Below, piece by piece: positions 21,963 to 33,576 of a stretch of DNA of 64,000 nt. How positions within the stretch are numbered: position 1 is the first letter of the stretch; the number at the start of each line of letters is the position of its first letter. A program made the position numbers and the translations under genes. The notes under the pieces are model-generated. The model did no database searches and was not told where the DNA came from. It saw only the letters and a program-made list of their open reading frames with translations. The stretch is from Siderastrea radians (Eukaryota; Cnidaria; Anthozoa; Scleractinia; Rhizangiidae): contig OZ024894.1 in assembly GCA_964017195.1 (NCBI GenBank), positions 34,965,614 through 35,029,613 of the forward strand, read 5' to 3'.

Positions 21963-22440
21963 TAAAATGGAACAAAACGTTGTTTTATTTAACTAGTTAA
22001 CAATGGGAAATATGAGCAATGACGTTTAATGCTTGCGCAAATATGCCATTTACCGGTACACGTTTGATGATGGACCAAAATATACTTCGTGCCTTCTGGT
22101 TACGCATCAATTTCGTGAGAGTGCAATCCTATCTTATACACACTTCCGGTCACGTCGTAATCAAGTTGTTTACCACACGGGAAACTCCATATATTTCCCT
22201 AGGACATCACGTAAAGTTAGCCACCAGTATGTACAGGAGGAGACTGATTTTCGCTGTAAAACAGTGGAGTTAAATTAAGTCCAGTTGAGCTAAGTCCTTG
22301 TTCTGTGCTAACGCGAAACCAAGGCGCGCCTTTACAAGCAACATTGCACTGACATTAATGTTTGGCCACGATTTCCCCCAATTTCCTAGAGTAAAATCCA
22401 AAGGAGAGTTTTGCCTCGATAATCCTTAATAAGACTGTCC
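21963..22440 (+). repeat. 3' flank of GPCR A, duplicated at 54251-54712
   Basis: Matches the sequence after the second intact receptor (shared words include TTTGATGATGGACCAAAATA, GCCACCAGTATGTACAGGAG and TAACGCGAAACCAAGGCG). It is probably 3' UTR and flank. A canonical AATAAA occurs further down at about 22725 just before a T tract; whether it serves the receptor mRNA is unknown. Confidence 0.7.
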
Positions 22441-22730
22441 AAACACTTATTAACGGTCATTAATCTAACCATATATGAAGGTTCTTGAAACAATGACCTC
22501 AAAATAGGTCATTTGTACATAATAGATGCTTGAAACGTTTCACTGATTCTTCAGTGAAACTTAGCAATGTATAATCTCAACGCAGCCATTTTTATAGTAC
22601 ACTGCATTTTTATATTTTACACTAGATTCCTGTATGTTTTAGGTTTTATATCTGTTAACTAGTTTAGGTATCCCCTAATAGTAGAGGGATTTTCCCTCGG
22701 CTGTATACATTTGAACATAAAATTGAATAA

Positions 22731-23587
22731 AGTTTTTTTTTTTTTCAAAACTGTGGTGGATTAACCATGCAGATGGAAAGATGAGAGCATAGAATAACCA
22801 ACTAAATATACGTGGACCGTGCTGAATTAGAAGCATAAGCGGACTAAGTATTTTACATTCGTCTGTCTATTAGTTTCTTATTTTAAAGAATAGTGCTAAA
22901 TAAGAAATCACATAACTGAGATCTACTTCCGTCTTCGTCTTGCACGCTTTAACCCATAAGTTTACGATTTGCATCCTTAGCTCAGTACCTGTCATGATTG
23001 GAGTAGAGTACCTGTCATGATTGGAGTGTCGGAATATCGGAGTCTAATCTCTCTGAAGATCAAGGAACAGTAGGTTTTTAGGCTTCAATTGATTGACGGA
23101 CAGTTTGTTGTTGTTGTTGTTATTTTTGTTTAGTTGTTCCTCTTGTTTTTTTTTTCAAAACTGTGGTGGATTAACCATGCAGATGGAAAGATGAGAGTAT
23201 AGAAAAACCAACTAAATATACGTGGACCGTGCTGAATAAGCGGACAAAGTATTTTACATTCTTCTATCTGTTAGGTTCTCATTTTAAAAGAATAGTGCTA
23301 AGTAAGAAATCACATAACTCAGATCTACTTGGGTCTCCGTCTTGCACGCTTTGACCCATAGGTTTACGATTTGGCTCCTAAGCTCAGTAGCTAGAGTACC
23401 TATCATGCGATTGGAGTGTCGTGAGTTCGATTCCACCCGGGATTTTGGTGGGTTGTTGTCCTTGCATTTTTAGAATGTGTCCTTATATTTGTACCCGATT
23501 CTCTTGCACGGAATATTAGAGTCTAATCTTAATCTGAACATCAATGAACAGTAGGTTTTTATGCTTCTATTGATTGACGGACAGTTT
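22731..23587 (+). repeat. two-copy repeat with tRNA-like (SINE-type) segment
   Basis: Two copies about 410 bp apart start at a T tract followed by CAAAACTGTGGTGGATTAAC (22746 and 23156) and end with TTGATTGACGGACAGTTT. The second copy contains, at about 23372-23442, CCTAAGCTCAGTAGCTAGAG and then GTGAGTTCGATTCC. These resemble the A and B boxes of a tRNA-type RNA polymerase III promoter. In the first copy the A-box part remains but the B-box part is lost and a short piece is duplicated. A tRNA-derived SINE origin is likely. The segment does not fold as a good tRNA, so no tRNA gene is called. Confidence 0.6.
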
Positions 23588-23910
23588 AAATAAGCACTCC
23601 AAACGCCGCATTTCTAAACAGGAAGTTTAAGCCAGGGAACTTTTTCAGCCGGAAAGTTGAGCATCGTAAACAGCGTGGGCACCGCCGACCAGTACGGAAA
23701 AAGTGATCAACATTAGTGCTGATGCTTTGAAAAATCTAATGAAATGTCCGCTCGCCGTTTCCACGGTTCTTACATCAGGTTTTCCTTCGTTAACGTTGCC
23801 GTGGTCGTCAGCAACAGGTCTTGTGACAATAACCTTCTTAATGAACGCCACCTTAAGTGCAAGAGCAAACTACTTCCTCTGTCTTGTTTGAACAACTGGC
23901 CACCAGTCCG
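23588..23910 (+). pseudogene. GPCR relic: 5' flank plus TM1 and start of TM2
   Basis: 23588-23700 resembles the 5' flank of the intact receptors (AATAAGCACT, CGCC-CATTT, AGTTTAAGCC). It is followed by frames encoding [11 protein letters not shown] and then, in the TM1 half, [11 protein letters not shown] and ANYF, matching residues about 16-58 of the receptor at 20931. The middle of TM1 is frameshifted (PSLTLPWSS replaces the [10 protein letters not shown] part). A trace of the TNWP segment follows near 23890-23905 after a stop. Everything downstream is gone. Clearly non-functional. Confidence 0.8.
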
Positions 23911-26900
23911 GGCCTCAACCAGAACTGGGTTTATAGTTTCCTGTAATTTGATTCGTTCAGATGCTGAACCAAAACATTGGCTTGACCGCGAAAGGACTAA
24001 GTTCCCGATAAATTTCCTCGTAGGAGAAATACAGAATGCTTGTAGGATTACTGTAAAAATCAAGCTTAGTACGGATGAATCTAGACGATTTTATTCGTCC
24101 AAGGATTCGATTCACAGATATCAAGATGCTGAGGGACCAGGAATCTTTTTGTACAAGCGGTATGCAGGTGACCAGTGCAGTTAAACGTTTGGACTTGCGT
24201 GAATATTTCAAGAGACCAAAGCAATGAGCCGAGAAGAAAACACCGATAGAATGCATGTTTTGCAGTGAACACGGCTTGAGTAACGATACATACGCAGTCG
24301 ATGAGCTTTTACAAGTCAAGTACTAGTCTATATTTTTGTTGTGAGCGAAGATATTTCCGCCTGGAGTGGTCCATTCTATTCTGCACCGGACGCATTACCC
24401 TACTCGTTTGAATACAACCTTGATCGAACAAGACTCCTGAAGTATTCTCTTGCTAGACATTAATTTATCAGAGTTGAAATAGCTGAACCTATGTGAAGAG
24501 ACATCTTGGAAACATCGTAACTGGTACGTACGCAGTCTCTGTCGTTCGTTCATTGCAAACCCCAATGTAATTGGCCGTACTGGCCAGCTGGTGTTTAGAT
24601 AGCATGTCTACATGAACAAAATTTGGCAAAGGCATTTCACATGGCAGAAATTGAGATTTTGAAACAACCCTGAGAAACTGAATCCTTTAGCTTTCAAAAA
24701 TGAAATCAGGGATGTGCAGAGTGCATTGTATGTTGCAAATACTAATACTAATAATAAATAAATATATGTAAATATATAAACAAATAAATTGGTTTTCACA
24801 GGAGACAAGAAAAGAAGTTTATTTTCATTTGTCCCTTTGCTTACGACTTACATCTTGTAATGTCAAAATGGTCTGTTAATATAGGTGGAATCCAGATAAA
24901 CTAAAATTTTTGATAGGCACATGAAGCCTCCAGAGTGTTGACAGTGTATGCTCGATTAGATGGTATGCGAATATTCCATAAAAAACATGAGAGCATTTTT
25001 ATACCAGTAAATTCCACATTTTCTCAATTAAGCATCCCCAGTATGAATTTAATAGATGCCTGTGTCCAACTGACATTAATTTGAAGAAAACCTTTATTTG
25101 AGGTGTATTTTTAGGCGTATTTGACAGCCCCATTCCTTTTCCTCATATGTACTAAATACACAAACAAAAGCAAACTGGAAAACATCATTTAACTGAGTAG
25201 CAATGTCAAATGGACAGCAAACATAATTCAGGAGAAATGTATTCTTATTGGGAAAATTCCATGTGCAGAAGTTTTCCTCCAGGCTGGCTGGCATGCACTC
25301 TAAGGGGTGGTGAATGGTCCTCTGGAAAACAAGGGTCTCAGCAGTTTTCACTTTGTCTTGAAAATCTTGCACCACCAAAGGATTGCTCTTGGAACTGTTT
25401 TTTAATGTGCTGTCAATTATTGTAAATCTTTGAATAAGCACCCGGGGCACATATTTCAATATTTGTAGGATGAAGTCGGGAGTGCCTATTCAGAGGAGGC
25501 ATTTATTTGAGGGGAGGCCCTTTTTAATTTTTCACAAATCGTGACCAGTTGGATAGTAATTTGTGTAATTGGCTTGTGACCAATCTTATCTACATAACAT
25601 AGTGGCTTACTACTTAGCGTTAATTTCAGAAGTCGTTTCCATTTGCTGCAGTTTGCTTTACTTCGCTCAAGAGCAATTAAACATTCATTTAGAATTACTG
25701 GTGACTAAAAAATGACGAGAGATAAACACGACAAACGCTACACTCACCCTTTGTTGTCTCAAGCAGGTCAGGGGAGGGGTGTGCTTACCCAAGGGGAAGC
25801 GCTTATTTCAAATTTACGATAAGGCTGGGGGCACTTGTTGTTTTCGTCAAAGGGACCTCAAACACCAGGACACTAAAAAGAACTATTATTTTAAAATGGC
25901 CTCATCCAACTGGCATTATAAGTAATTAACAAAGCCAGCATATACTTATTTGGGGTCTAGCATTTAAATCCAGAAAACAAAAAAGGAATTTGATGCAAAT
26001 TGAACTGCAATCATTTCATATTCAATTTACTTGATCAATATTAATATGGTTTTCATGAGTCAGTTTTGAAGTTCAGACCATTTTCAGTCACCTTTACTGA
26101 AAGATGGTTGGGGAAAATATAATTTTACTACAAAAAGCCCTATGTCAACTTTTGTGGAAAAAATCTGCCTCAAACTGAAGTTTTGAAAAGTATGGATGTG
26201 GTGAGTTAAGAGTTCACATTCAAAGTAAATTTGAGATTTTATTGGGTGGAAAGAAGGAAGCGGTTGCATTAATTCATTTCATATTTGTCCTCAATTGACT
26301 GTGAACATTTTCGCTATTTATAAGTTACATGAGCTCATTCAGTGTCCCAGTGTTTAACTGTTTGATTAAGAGCATAAATTCATAGTTTTCGAAACCATCA
26401 AAATATGAGTTTTGGTTAATTTCCTTCACCCATGTTTCTCACTTTCCATCTTGCAGGTCAACCTAAAGTAAAAGGAAGAATAAATTAAAACATGCCAGTA
26501 AGAAAGTTAATGCATTTGATATCACAGAAAATACAATACAGAATCACTAGGATATACAGTAGTCTGTATTCTTCTAATTCACAGAAATGAAAGGGATATC
26601 ATGAAGGGATAGCCAGTGCACTAAAATGTAAATTGCAAATTTAGACTAATGCATAACATAAATGGTAATGGTTCATACATTAGTGAGCTGCTTCTGTGAT
26701 AGGCAATAAAAAACTGAGCTGATTTAGTATTATTACAACGACACTGGTAGTAAGTACAAGCTTTATGATAAAAGCCATTCTCGTAAGCGACCAGCTCTAG
26801 TTGTAACCACTTGTCTGAATTGCCAAGGTAGTCGTTTACGCGAGCTTCGACTGTATTATTTCTGTTGTCAAAAATTAATGTTTTTGAAGATGGACTCTTG

Positions 26901-26950
26901 CTCCCATCCCAATCTGTGTGCCCTTTCCCAGAACACAGATCATCTTCAAT
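23911..26950. other. intergenic, nothing recognised
   Basis: AT-rich, with short open frames only. The longest (121 codons, minus, 25094-25459) and an overlapping plus-strand frame show no family motifs. No gene is supported, though a diverged transposon copy cannot be excluded. Confidence 0.45.
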
Positions 26951-27179
26951 TGCTTACAATGTAAAATGAACATGGCGTGAGCAATCCAGTCGATGTATCA
27001 CTTTACAAACAACCAGGAACCATAATCGGGGACGGAGACCGTAACTAAATACCATTTTCAGTAGTGGCGTTAGCCCCATCGAAAAAGACAAATGTGCTTT
27101 AGAAAAAAAAATGGCGCCATCGCGCGTGATACACGCGCGTGTATGTTGCGAGGACTCCGCGCAAAGAAAAACAAACAAA

Positions 27180-27443
27180 ATGGCGTCGGAAATTACCTTC
27201 ATAAGAGTTGAAGAAATTCAGTTTCTGTCATCAGTGTCACTTGCAAATTTGAGGCAAGCCCTTGGGGAGAACTTTCTGGATAGTGACTCTTAATATGAGG
27301 ATTATACAAGTGATTCCGATGATGGCAGTGAGAATATTTTAGACAAATCCTGTGGCGAAGATGTGTCGGACATGTCGTACGAGGATTTCCCCGTTAGACG
27401 GATGAAACGTTTTGAGGGCAGAAAAGGCGTCGAACTACGATAA
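27180..27443 (+). pseudogene. broken ORF for a short acidic protein, unknown
   Basis: From the ATG at 27180 a frame starts MASEITFIRVEEIQFL. It meets a TAA at 27291-27293 and continues in the same frame as a strongly acidic, serine-rich stretch (YEDYTSDSDDGSEN, then EDVSDMSYEDFP) followed by a basic RRMKRF and a TAA at 27441. Keeping one frame with consistent composition across the stop suggests one former coding exon broken by a nonsense change. I do not recognise the family. Acidic N termini of this kind occur in some transposases and nuclear proteins. An upstream in-frame ATG at 27111 is possible. Confidence 0.4.
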
Positions 27444-28340
27444 GAAACGTTGAAGGCGAATCAGGCAGGAAAAGGGAAAGACATCCCGAAAATATATTTC
27501 CTTACAGGACGTACAGAGATTGAAAGGCAGGCGCAAAGACTGTAAAATGAATGTCCTTGAAACACATTGTGAAGAAAAGTCACACACTGATAAATCATTT
27601 TCACTTTTCCCAGTGCAAAAGAAAATAGTAACATAGATTCAACCCACCGAACCAGGAAAGAAATCGTTTGCCGAGATTTCTCAGCTATGTTTTCTGAAAT
27701 AATGGCCGCCTTTACCGAAGTGGCCGAAATGAAGACAAAAAATAGCGAAAAGCGCGCTTTATTTTCAATCAAATGCTCTCGCGGTGCGTTATCAATCGTC
27801 GACAAAATAGAGAACTGGAAAAACACCAAGAAAAAAATACTTCCATCGATGAGAAGGAGAAAGTTGAAGTGAAACTTCATGCTTCCCTAGTACTGAATAT
27901 TACTCACTGGGCAATTTACGAACCTAGAAGGGATCGGATGCCATGTAAAACATGTTGAATCGCTTTCACAGTTGAGTGTCGCTTTTACTATTCCGTCCGC
28001 AGGCTCTAAACTGAGAACAAAGTTCTGTGTTTTGTGGTTTGCGTATTAAAAAAGTAAGATGGTGAATTCTAATGTTCCTCACCTCCGTAATCTTGTTTCA
28101 GTGAGCTGCACAGAAATTATCGTTCAAGTTGAAATATTAATTCTGTTTTCAGTTCGATCAAACAAACACATGATGGATCCGTTTTCAGCGTTGTGCGAAC
28201 GGAGCGATTACAAACTCGTTTATTTGAACTTCTGCAGCTATAACGGTGAGATCGTACAGCTTCAATCCGCTTTGAACGATAATTACAACAATTTTTCAGG
28301 GAAAATCAAACACGTACCACACTTCAGAGCCCATAATTGA

Positions 28341-28896
28341 AAGATTTTGCCCAAACCTTGTGCTTGTACGTTCACTTCGGAGCAGTTTCATTGATTTATT
28401 CAGCTCCACAAAGAAACACTGCTACACTTCGCAAGGTTTTGGCGCCTTTTTCGGTCAGTCATGTGATCGCGATCGACTCTTGTTCCCTTTTGTCTCGGAG
28501 TTTCTCTCAATTTTTTTTCTCTTTCTTGATTTTATAGCAATTAGTCATTGCATTTTTAATAATAAAAACAATTATTCTACTCGGGCTTGCTGGATATCAA
28601 ATAATTATAACCATCAGAAAGATTTTGCCCAAACCTTGTGCTTGTACGTTCACTTCGGAGCAGTTTCATTGATTTATTCAGCTCCACAAAGAAACACTGC
28701 TACACTTCGCAAGGTTTTGGCGCCTTTTTTGGTCAGTCATGTGATCGCGATCGACTCTTGTTCCCTATTGTCTCGGAGTTTCTCTCTCTATTTTTTTTTC
28801 TCTTTCTTGATTTTATAGCAATTAGTCATTGCGTTTTTAATAATAAAAACAATTATTCTACTCGGGCTTGCTGGATATCAAATAATTATAACCATT
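28341..28896. repeat. 278-bp tandem duplication (two copies)
   Basis: 28341-28618 and 28619-28896 are nearly identical (AAGATTTTGCCCAAACCTTG at each start, ATCAAATAATTATAACCAT at each end), with only a handful of substitutions and small indels. The open frames across it are duplicated too but carry no known motif. The duplication is recent. Confidence 0.9.
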
Positions 28897-29620
28897 TTGG
28901 CGCGTACGCGCCTCGTTGGTTATCTATCATATCCAGTGCGCCCTCGTTGTCCATATCCAGTGTGCCCCTCATTTGCGTGTACCTACGCCCGTTTATGACG
29001 TTGAGGGTGGTGCAATTTTCTCTAAAAATAGCACATTTGTCTTTTTCGATGGGGCCGCGTGGATCCCGCACTTACGGTCTCCGTCCCCGATTATGGCTCC
29101 TGCAAACAACATATAAGCTTATAGCGCAATTCATAGTTGCATCTTCAAAAGCACAGCACTATGTGAAGAAGTCTTGCACTACAACGAAAATACTACCAAT
29201 TTTAAATACAAGCAAATTTTATGTAGATTTCAAAAACAAATTTTTGAAAGACAGAAAAAAATTTACGTACCTTCTTTCTCTAGATGTTTGGCACCTGGTC
29301 AGGCAAATTTGTGAGCTGAATCACCCCCAATTTCAATCGTTTCACGTCTAAATCGCATACAAAACTTTAACGGACGCCATTTTTTTCACACTCGTCTGTT
29401 TCTTTATTGTTCAAACGCATGGTTCCCAAAGTACTGTGGGAAAAGGGCACTTCACAGCCTAGAAAAGAGCTGAGAAGTGACCCAGCATCGTGTCCCTTCG
29501 TGTGGGCGCCATCTTGGAAAGTTGGATCACGTCACCATATATCCAGTTCTGGTTGTGGCCCGGACTGGCCACATTTTGCAACTGAAAGGATCCTTTTGAG
29601 GGAAAAAATAATCGAAGTCA

Positions 29621-29745
29621 TTTCTTTTTTTGTCTAGCTCAGGATTCTCTAAGGAGTTCAAAGAAATGTTTAGTTACAGGTATGCATTCTTACTGTGACC
29701 AAGACGAAAGCTTTTTCATGCACAACGCGACGTTGTGAGAACGCA
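29621..29745 (+). pseudogene. GPCR C-terminal relic (helix 8 region)
   Basis: A short frame at 29623-29678 reads FLSSSGFSKEFKEMFSYR. It corresponds to [16 protein letters not shown] just after TM7 of the intact receptors, and the DNA word TCTAGCTCAGGATTCTCT is close to theirs. A weaker match to the receptor tail continues to about 29745. The rest of the gene is absent. Confidence 0.55.
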
Positions 29746-30649
29746 AGTGATCTATGATATTCGAACAACATTTCCAAATTCCAATTCCACCTGCTTGTAA
29801 AGCGCATTTGATTATATTCACATAGAAAATGCGCTATATAAGTTCTAAATTATTATTATTATTATTATTATTATTCGATTGATTTAAAATCACTCAAATG
29901 TGCCTAGGCCATTTTAATAAGATATCTTATTTAAATTTGGGGGATCAGTTTGGTTAAGATTGCAATGCCGAATTAACTGGCATGCATTATTGATATCAAT
30001 TTAACTGGAATCGTGACGTGAGTAACGCCTTGCTCATGGTGGTATTTTCAATGTGAAGTAAAATACAAACTATAGAAAGACCAAACTGCCTACTGAAATA
30101 AAAGCATGAAACTCCAGTTTTAGCAAGTATGATACGCATGCAAATAAGGCATGGCTTTTTTAAGCTTCGGCTATGGGAGGATTCGTTTAACTGCCCTTTT
30201 AGGACTTATCAGGGCATAAAATGATCAAGTTACAATTTTGGAAATCATGAATTGATAACATTGCCTTTTCTAGAACAAGGGAGACGTTCGCCTAGCTTTG
30301 CTTTTCTAGGTTGTGAATGTCTTTAGTGCTCTTCCCGCTCTAAAGTTTACCATTGCAGTTCGAGACAAAATGTAATTATTCTAGTCAAAATAGTATTCAA
30401 ATGCAGAAAATAGCCTTTGATTCCTCTGCCCAGTAAGTATGTTTTAGAGTTCATTTATTTGTCAGTTAATGGTAATTATTGGCACAAACTTAGCAATATG
30501 CTTCACGAATTTATAAAGATTAAAATTTAGCTTTCAAAGTCAATAAAAATTGTATAGCTACTCGAGAACATTGTGCACCTAAAATAGTTTTCGGGCCCAG
30601 AAAGTTATCGGGAGTTTCCAGAGACGGGCCCCTGATTCAGAATGTACTT
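29746..30649. other. intergenic; small ATT microsatellite
   Basis: Nothing coding recognised. An (ATT)n tract lies at about 29852-29875. Confidence 0.5.
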
Positions 30650-31692
30650 ACAACGTTTTCACAAGATTCAGTTGGTGATACTTTTGAGGCTGCAACGTGT
30701 TCGTTCGCTGTTTCTACCGCGCTTACATCAGCTATTTCCCTCTTTAGCATTGGTGCTTTCGTCGGTAACAGTCTGGTGACAATAACTTTCCTAATGACCG
30801 CCAGCCTCAGAACAAGAACAACTACTTCATAATCAACATGGTAGTTTCTGATATACTGTCGTCTTCTAATAATTGGCCACTTTACGCCACAGAAGGAATT
30901 ATTATACGAAAACCTATGATCGATAGTTCAGTGGCTACCATAGTATGCAAACTCGGACATCACTTAAGATCTGTTTCTCTGGCTGTCTCACTTCTAAGTC
31001 TATTGTTGGTCGTTGTGGACAGATACATTGCAACAGTATTTCCGTTCAAAGCCATCTACGTCAGGACACGTCTCAAGGCTGCTCTATTGTTGCTCGCTTG
31101 GATTTTGCCACTATTGATTTTCATCCCCTTTGCATCGTCAAGTGAAATCATCCAAAAAGGTCATCAAACGTTTTGTAGGACTTTTGCATCATGGAACAAA
31201 ATAGAGAAATTTGTCTTCTTTGCTGTGGGATTTTTTATATTTTACTGTGTGCCTCTGTTTTCAATAATTGCACTCTACTCTCGAATCATGAAGAGTTTAA
31301 GACAAACCACAGCGGGAGGAGAGGAACAAGAAAACGTAAGAACGCGAAAACTACATCAGAACCGGATTGTGATGAGGGTTTTCATATGGATTGTTAGCGC
31401 CTTTTTCATCTGCTGAACTCCACTCTGCGTGTACATTGTACTTAGAAAAATCGTTCCGACCTCGCACTTCGCCAAAGATCCATGCATGGCATTTGTTGGA
31501 TTATTTTTCTACGTTTTTCCAACTCTTAGCACGATAATTAATCCGATAATTCGTTCCGTGTCTAGCTCAAGATTCTCTGACGCACTAAAGGAAACATTTG
31601 GTTGCCTTAAATGTAAGCCTTCCCAGTGTTGCAAAGGCGAACGTGCTTTAACACAACAGGATGTTGTAAGGGTGGAGGTTATACGATATTAG
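30650..31692 (+). pseudogene. class A GPCR pseudogene B
   Basis: A paralogue of the intact receptors that keeps nearly the whole seven-helix sequence but with at least three lesions. (1) No in-frame start codon is found at the expected place; the frame begins around TFEAATCSFAVS. (2) A one-base deletion near 30820, between TM1 and TM2, shifts the frame (intact genes read ACAAGCACAAACTACTTC here). (3) The codon for the conserved Trp of FICWTP in TM6 is TGA at 31414-31416. Between the lesions the frame is open and conserved: VVDRYIA, the C of TFCRTF, NRIVMRVF. After the stop, TPLCV, the TM7 motif NPII and a tail to the TAG at 31690-31692 are intact. Decay looks recent. Confidence 0.88.
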
Positions 31693-32239
31693 TTCCCTTA
31701 AACGCAGGAAACATAACATGTAGATTGATTATCTACATAATGCGAACCGGAAATGTGACCCTTGGTATTTAATAATGATCGTGAAAATATGTCACTGTTA
31801 CATGTTTGACGAAGTGTTAACATATATATATATAGGGTAATATGGAATGCCGGAATGCCGGAATCCCCGGAATCCCGGAATCCTCGAAATAACTACAAAA
31901 ATTACGAATTAAAAAATAAATTAATAAACATTAAATTAATGTCTTAAAAATAATTAATGGCCCGTTAACCTCGTTCCCAGGACGAGGCTGATGGCCCGTG
32001 GGGGGAGGGAGGACGTTTATTCAAACCATTTAAACGCCCCTGGCATTTATTCGAGAACATAAAAATAAAAATAAGAAAACAGCGACCTCATTTTAACGCC
32101 CTGCTTTACAGATGATTAATAAATATTAAATTCAAAAATGCAATTAATATCCCGTGGGGTGGACGATATCGGTGAGTAAGTGTGTGTGTCAGTAAGCTTG
32201 CTTCGAGGTTAATAATAACGAAAGAGAGTGGACTGGGAA

Positions 32240-33576
32240 CAAGAACAAGAATGGCAAGGTTATCTCGCAATCTCTCACTCAACATGCTTGCTCGACTCGT
32301 TCCACGCCGATTTGAACGGGAGTACCTACTTAGAGCTATTTCGCACGTTAACTTTGCCACAATGGATTACTCTCAACCTAAGAGGAGTTATGCCGAAGTT
32401 GTGTCTGGAAGTGGTTAGTGCTTTACTTATACCTTTTATACAAAGTGCAATCACCATAGCCAGTCAGGACATCAGCAAGAACACCATCGGTCACGTTTTA
32501 TATACTTAAGAAGCAATTGTGGAAAAAAGCTGAACGACTTCTGTCTTCGCGAGATGCTATTCTACCAGCTCCATCAACCGATAAAAGTTCTAAGGCGTTT
32601 TCTGTTTTATCCCAATCTGGCGACTCGCCTAACTTTGTAAAGGTTTATAATAATGCGAAGGTCACCTGCAATTGCAGAAATTATAAACCGAAAAAATTTG
32701 TGCGCCTGGGAATTTTGAGTGAATTCGTGGCATGGTCCCGTAAACAGAAACTACCAACCAACTTGACATCAGTTGCCACTCTTGACACAAACGTCAAAGC
32801 TTCCGGTCGAAAGCAAGGAGCTGCAAAACGTCAACGAAAACCTAAAGATGCTGTGCTTCAATACGAAGCTTCGCTGTTGCTCCACTCAGCTTCCCTGAGT
32901 TCACCTCAGGCGTTCCCATCAACATTTTCTTGTGTCAATTCACCAGTCCCTGTTCCCCCTGGGTCAGGGATTACCAAAAGTTCCTATTCCCGTTAATGAG
33001 CCGTTACCACCAGTCCCTGTTCCTCCACATCATCCATTGCTGCCAGTCCCTAATCCCCCGGGTAATCCATCGCTGCCAGTCCCTGATCCCGCGGGTCATC
33101 CATCGTTGCCAGTCCCTGTTCCCCCAGGTCATCCGATGCCATCAGTCCCTGTTGCGAATCCACACGTTGCTGTTCCTCCGGGTCAGGCATTACCCCCGAA
33201 GCCAACAATTCCCAACACGCCGTCCCCTCACTTTCTAACAAAGCGAAAAGGAAACATCACACGTTGCAATGGATGCACGAACTATTTTCAAAAAGACCTG
33301 CCAGGAAACACTCTTGACTCCGAAGTGGTGATTGGCCGAAAAGAACGGGAGTGGAACCCGTTTGTATTTCATGACGGTTCCAAGTGTTGGCGCCTAGGAC
33401 GCGCGCAGAATCATTATTACCATGCAACCATGACCTGCATTAATTACCGAAATCCTGGTTTTAAAACAGAATTGCACCTTACAGGCGTTGCTGGAAGGTT
33501 GGAAGGCGGACTTGTTCTTACAAATGAACTGTGGCAGGAGCTCTGGGAAAGGTTTGGGCAAGCAATATTTTACTAG
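32240..33576 (+). pseudogene. SWIM-type zinc-finger, Pro-rich protein, broken
   Basis: Several pieces line up as one spliced gene. A first coding piece starts MARLSRNLSLNML and ends ...AEVVSGSG near 32415 at a GTTAGT donor-like site. A second exon after a TATATACTTAAG acceptor-like site near 32510 encodes KQLWKKAERLLSS, SKAFSVLSQSG and NFVKVYNNAKVTCNCRNYKP. That last part is the CxC half of a SWIM finger; the CxH half is missing, and KKF runs directly into VRLGILSEFVAW. A basic stretch GRKQGAAKRQRKP follows. Near 32958 the frame shifts by one base. The second frame continues with Pro-rich 11-residue units (LPVPxPPGxPS) and a terminal module with ITRCNGC, NHYYHATMTC and WERFG, a probable C-x2-C...H-x4-C zinc site. 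The frameshift and lost CxH indicate a pseudogene. Confidence 0.65.
32975..33170 (+). repeat. 33-bp coding minisatellite (Pro-Val-rich)
   Basis: Units of 33 bp beginning CTGCCAGTCCCTG repeat about four to five times and encode 11-residue LPVPxPPGxPS units in the broken SWIM-finger gene. Confidence 0.75.

Larger units (their letters stand above)
27000..29112. mobile_element. possible inverted-repeat-bounded element
   Basis: The left segment (27000-27105) contains CCATAATCGGGGACGGAGAC and CCCCATCGAAAAAGACAAAT. The right segment (29030-29112) contains the same two blocks in inverted orientation and the same order from the outside. Each arm is about 85-105 bp and imperfect. Between them lie a broken acidic ORF (27180-27443), further short frames and a 278-bp tandem duplication. 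It may be a decayed DNA transposon or two separate insertions of one repeat in opposite orientation. No TSD or transposase was identified. Confidence 0.45.

Noticed and set aside
23372..23442. tRNA gene
   Set aside because: A and B boxes are present, but the sequence does not pair into an acceptor stem or anticodon arm and lies inside a two-copy repeat. Better read as a tRNA-derived SINE.
25094..25459. 121-codon minus-strand open frame
   Set aside because: No recognisable domain, and neighbouring frames on the other strand are similarly open. There is no supporting context.
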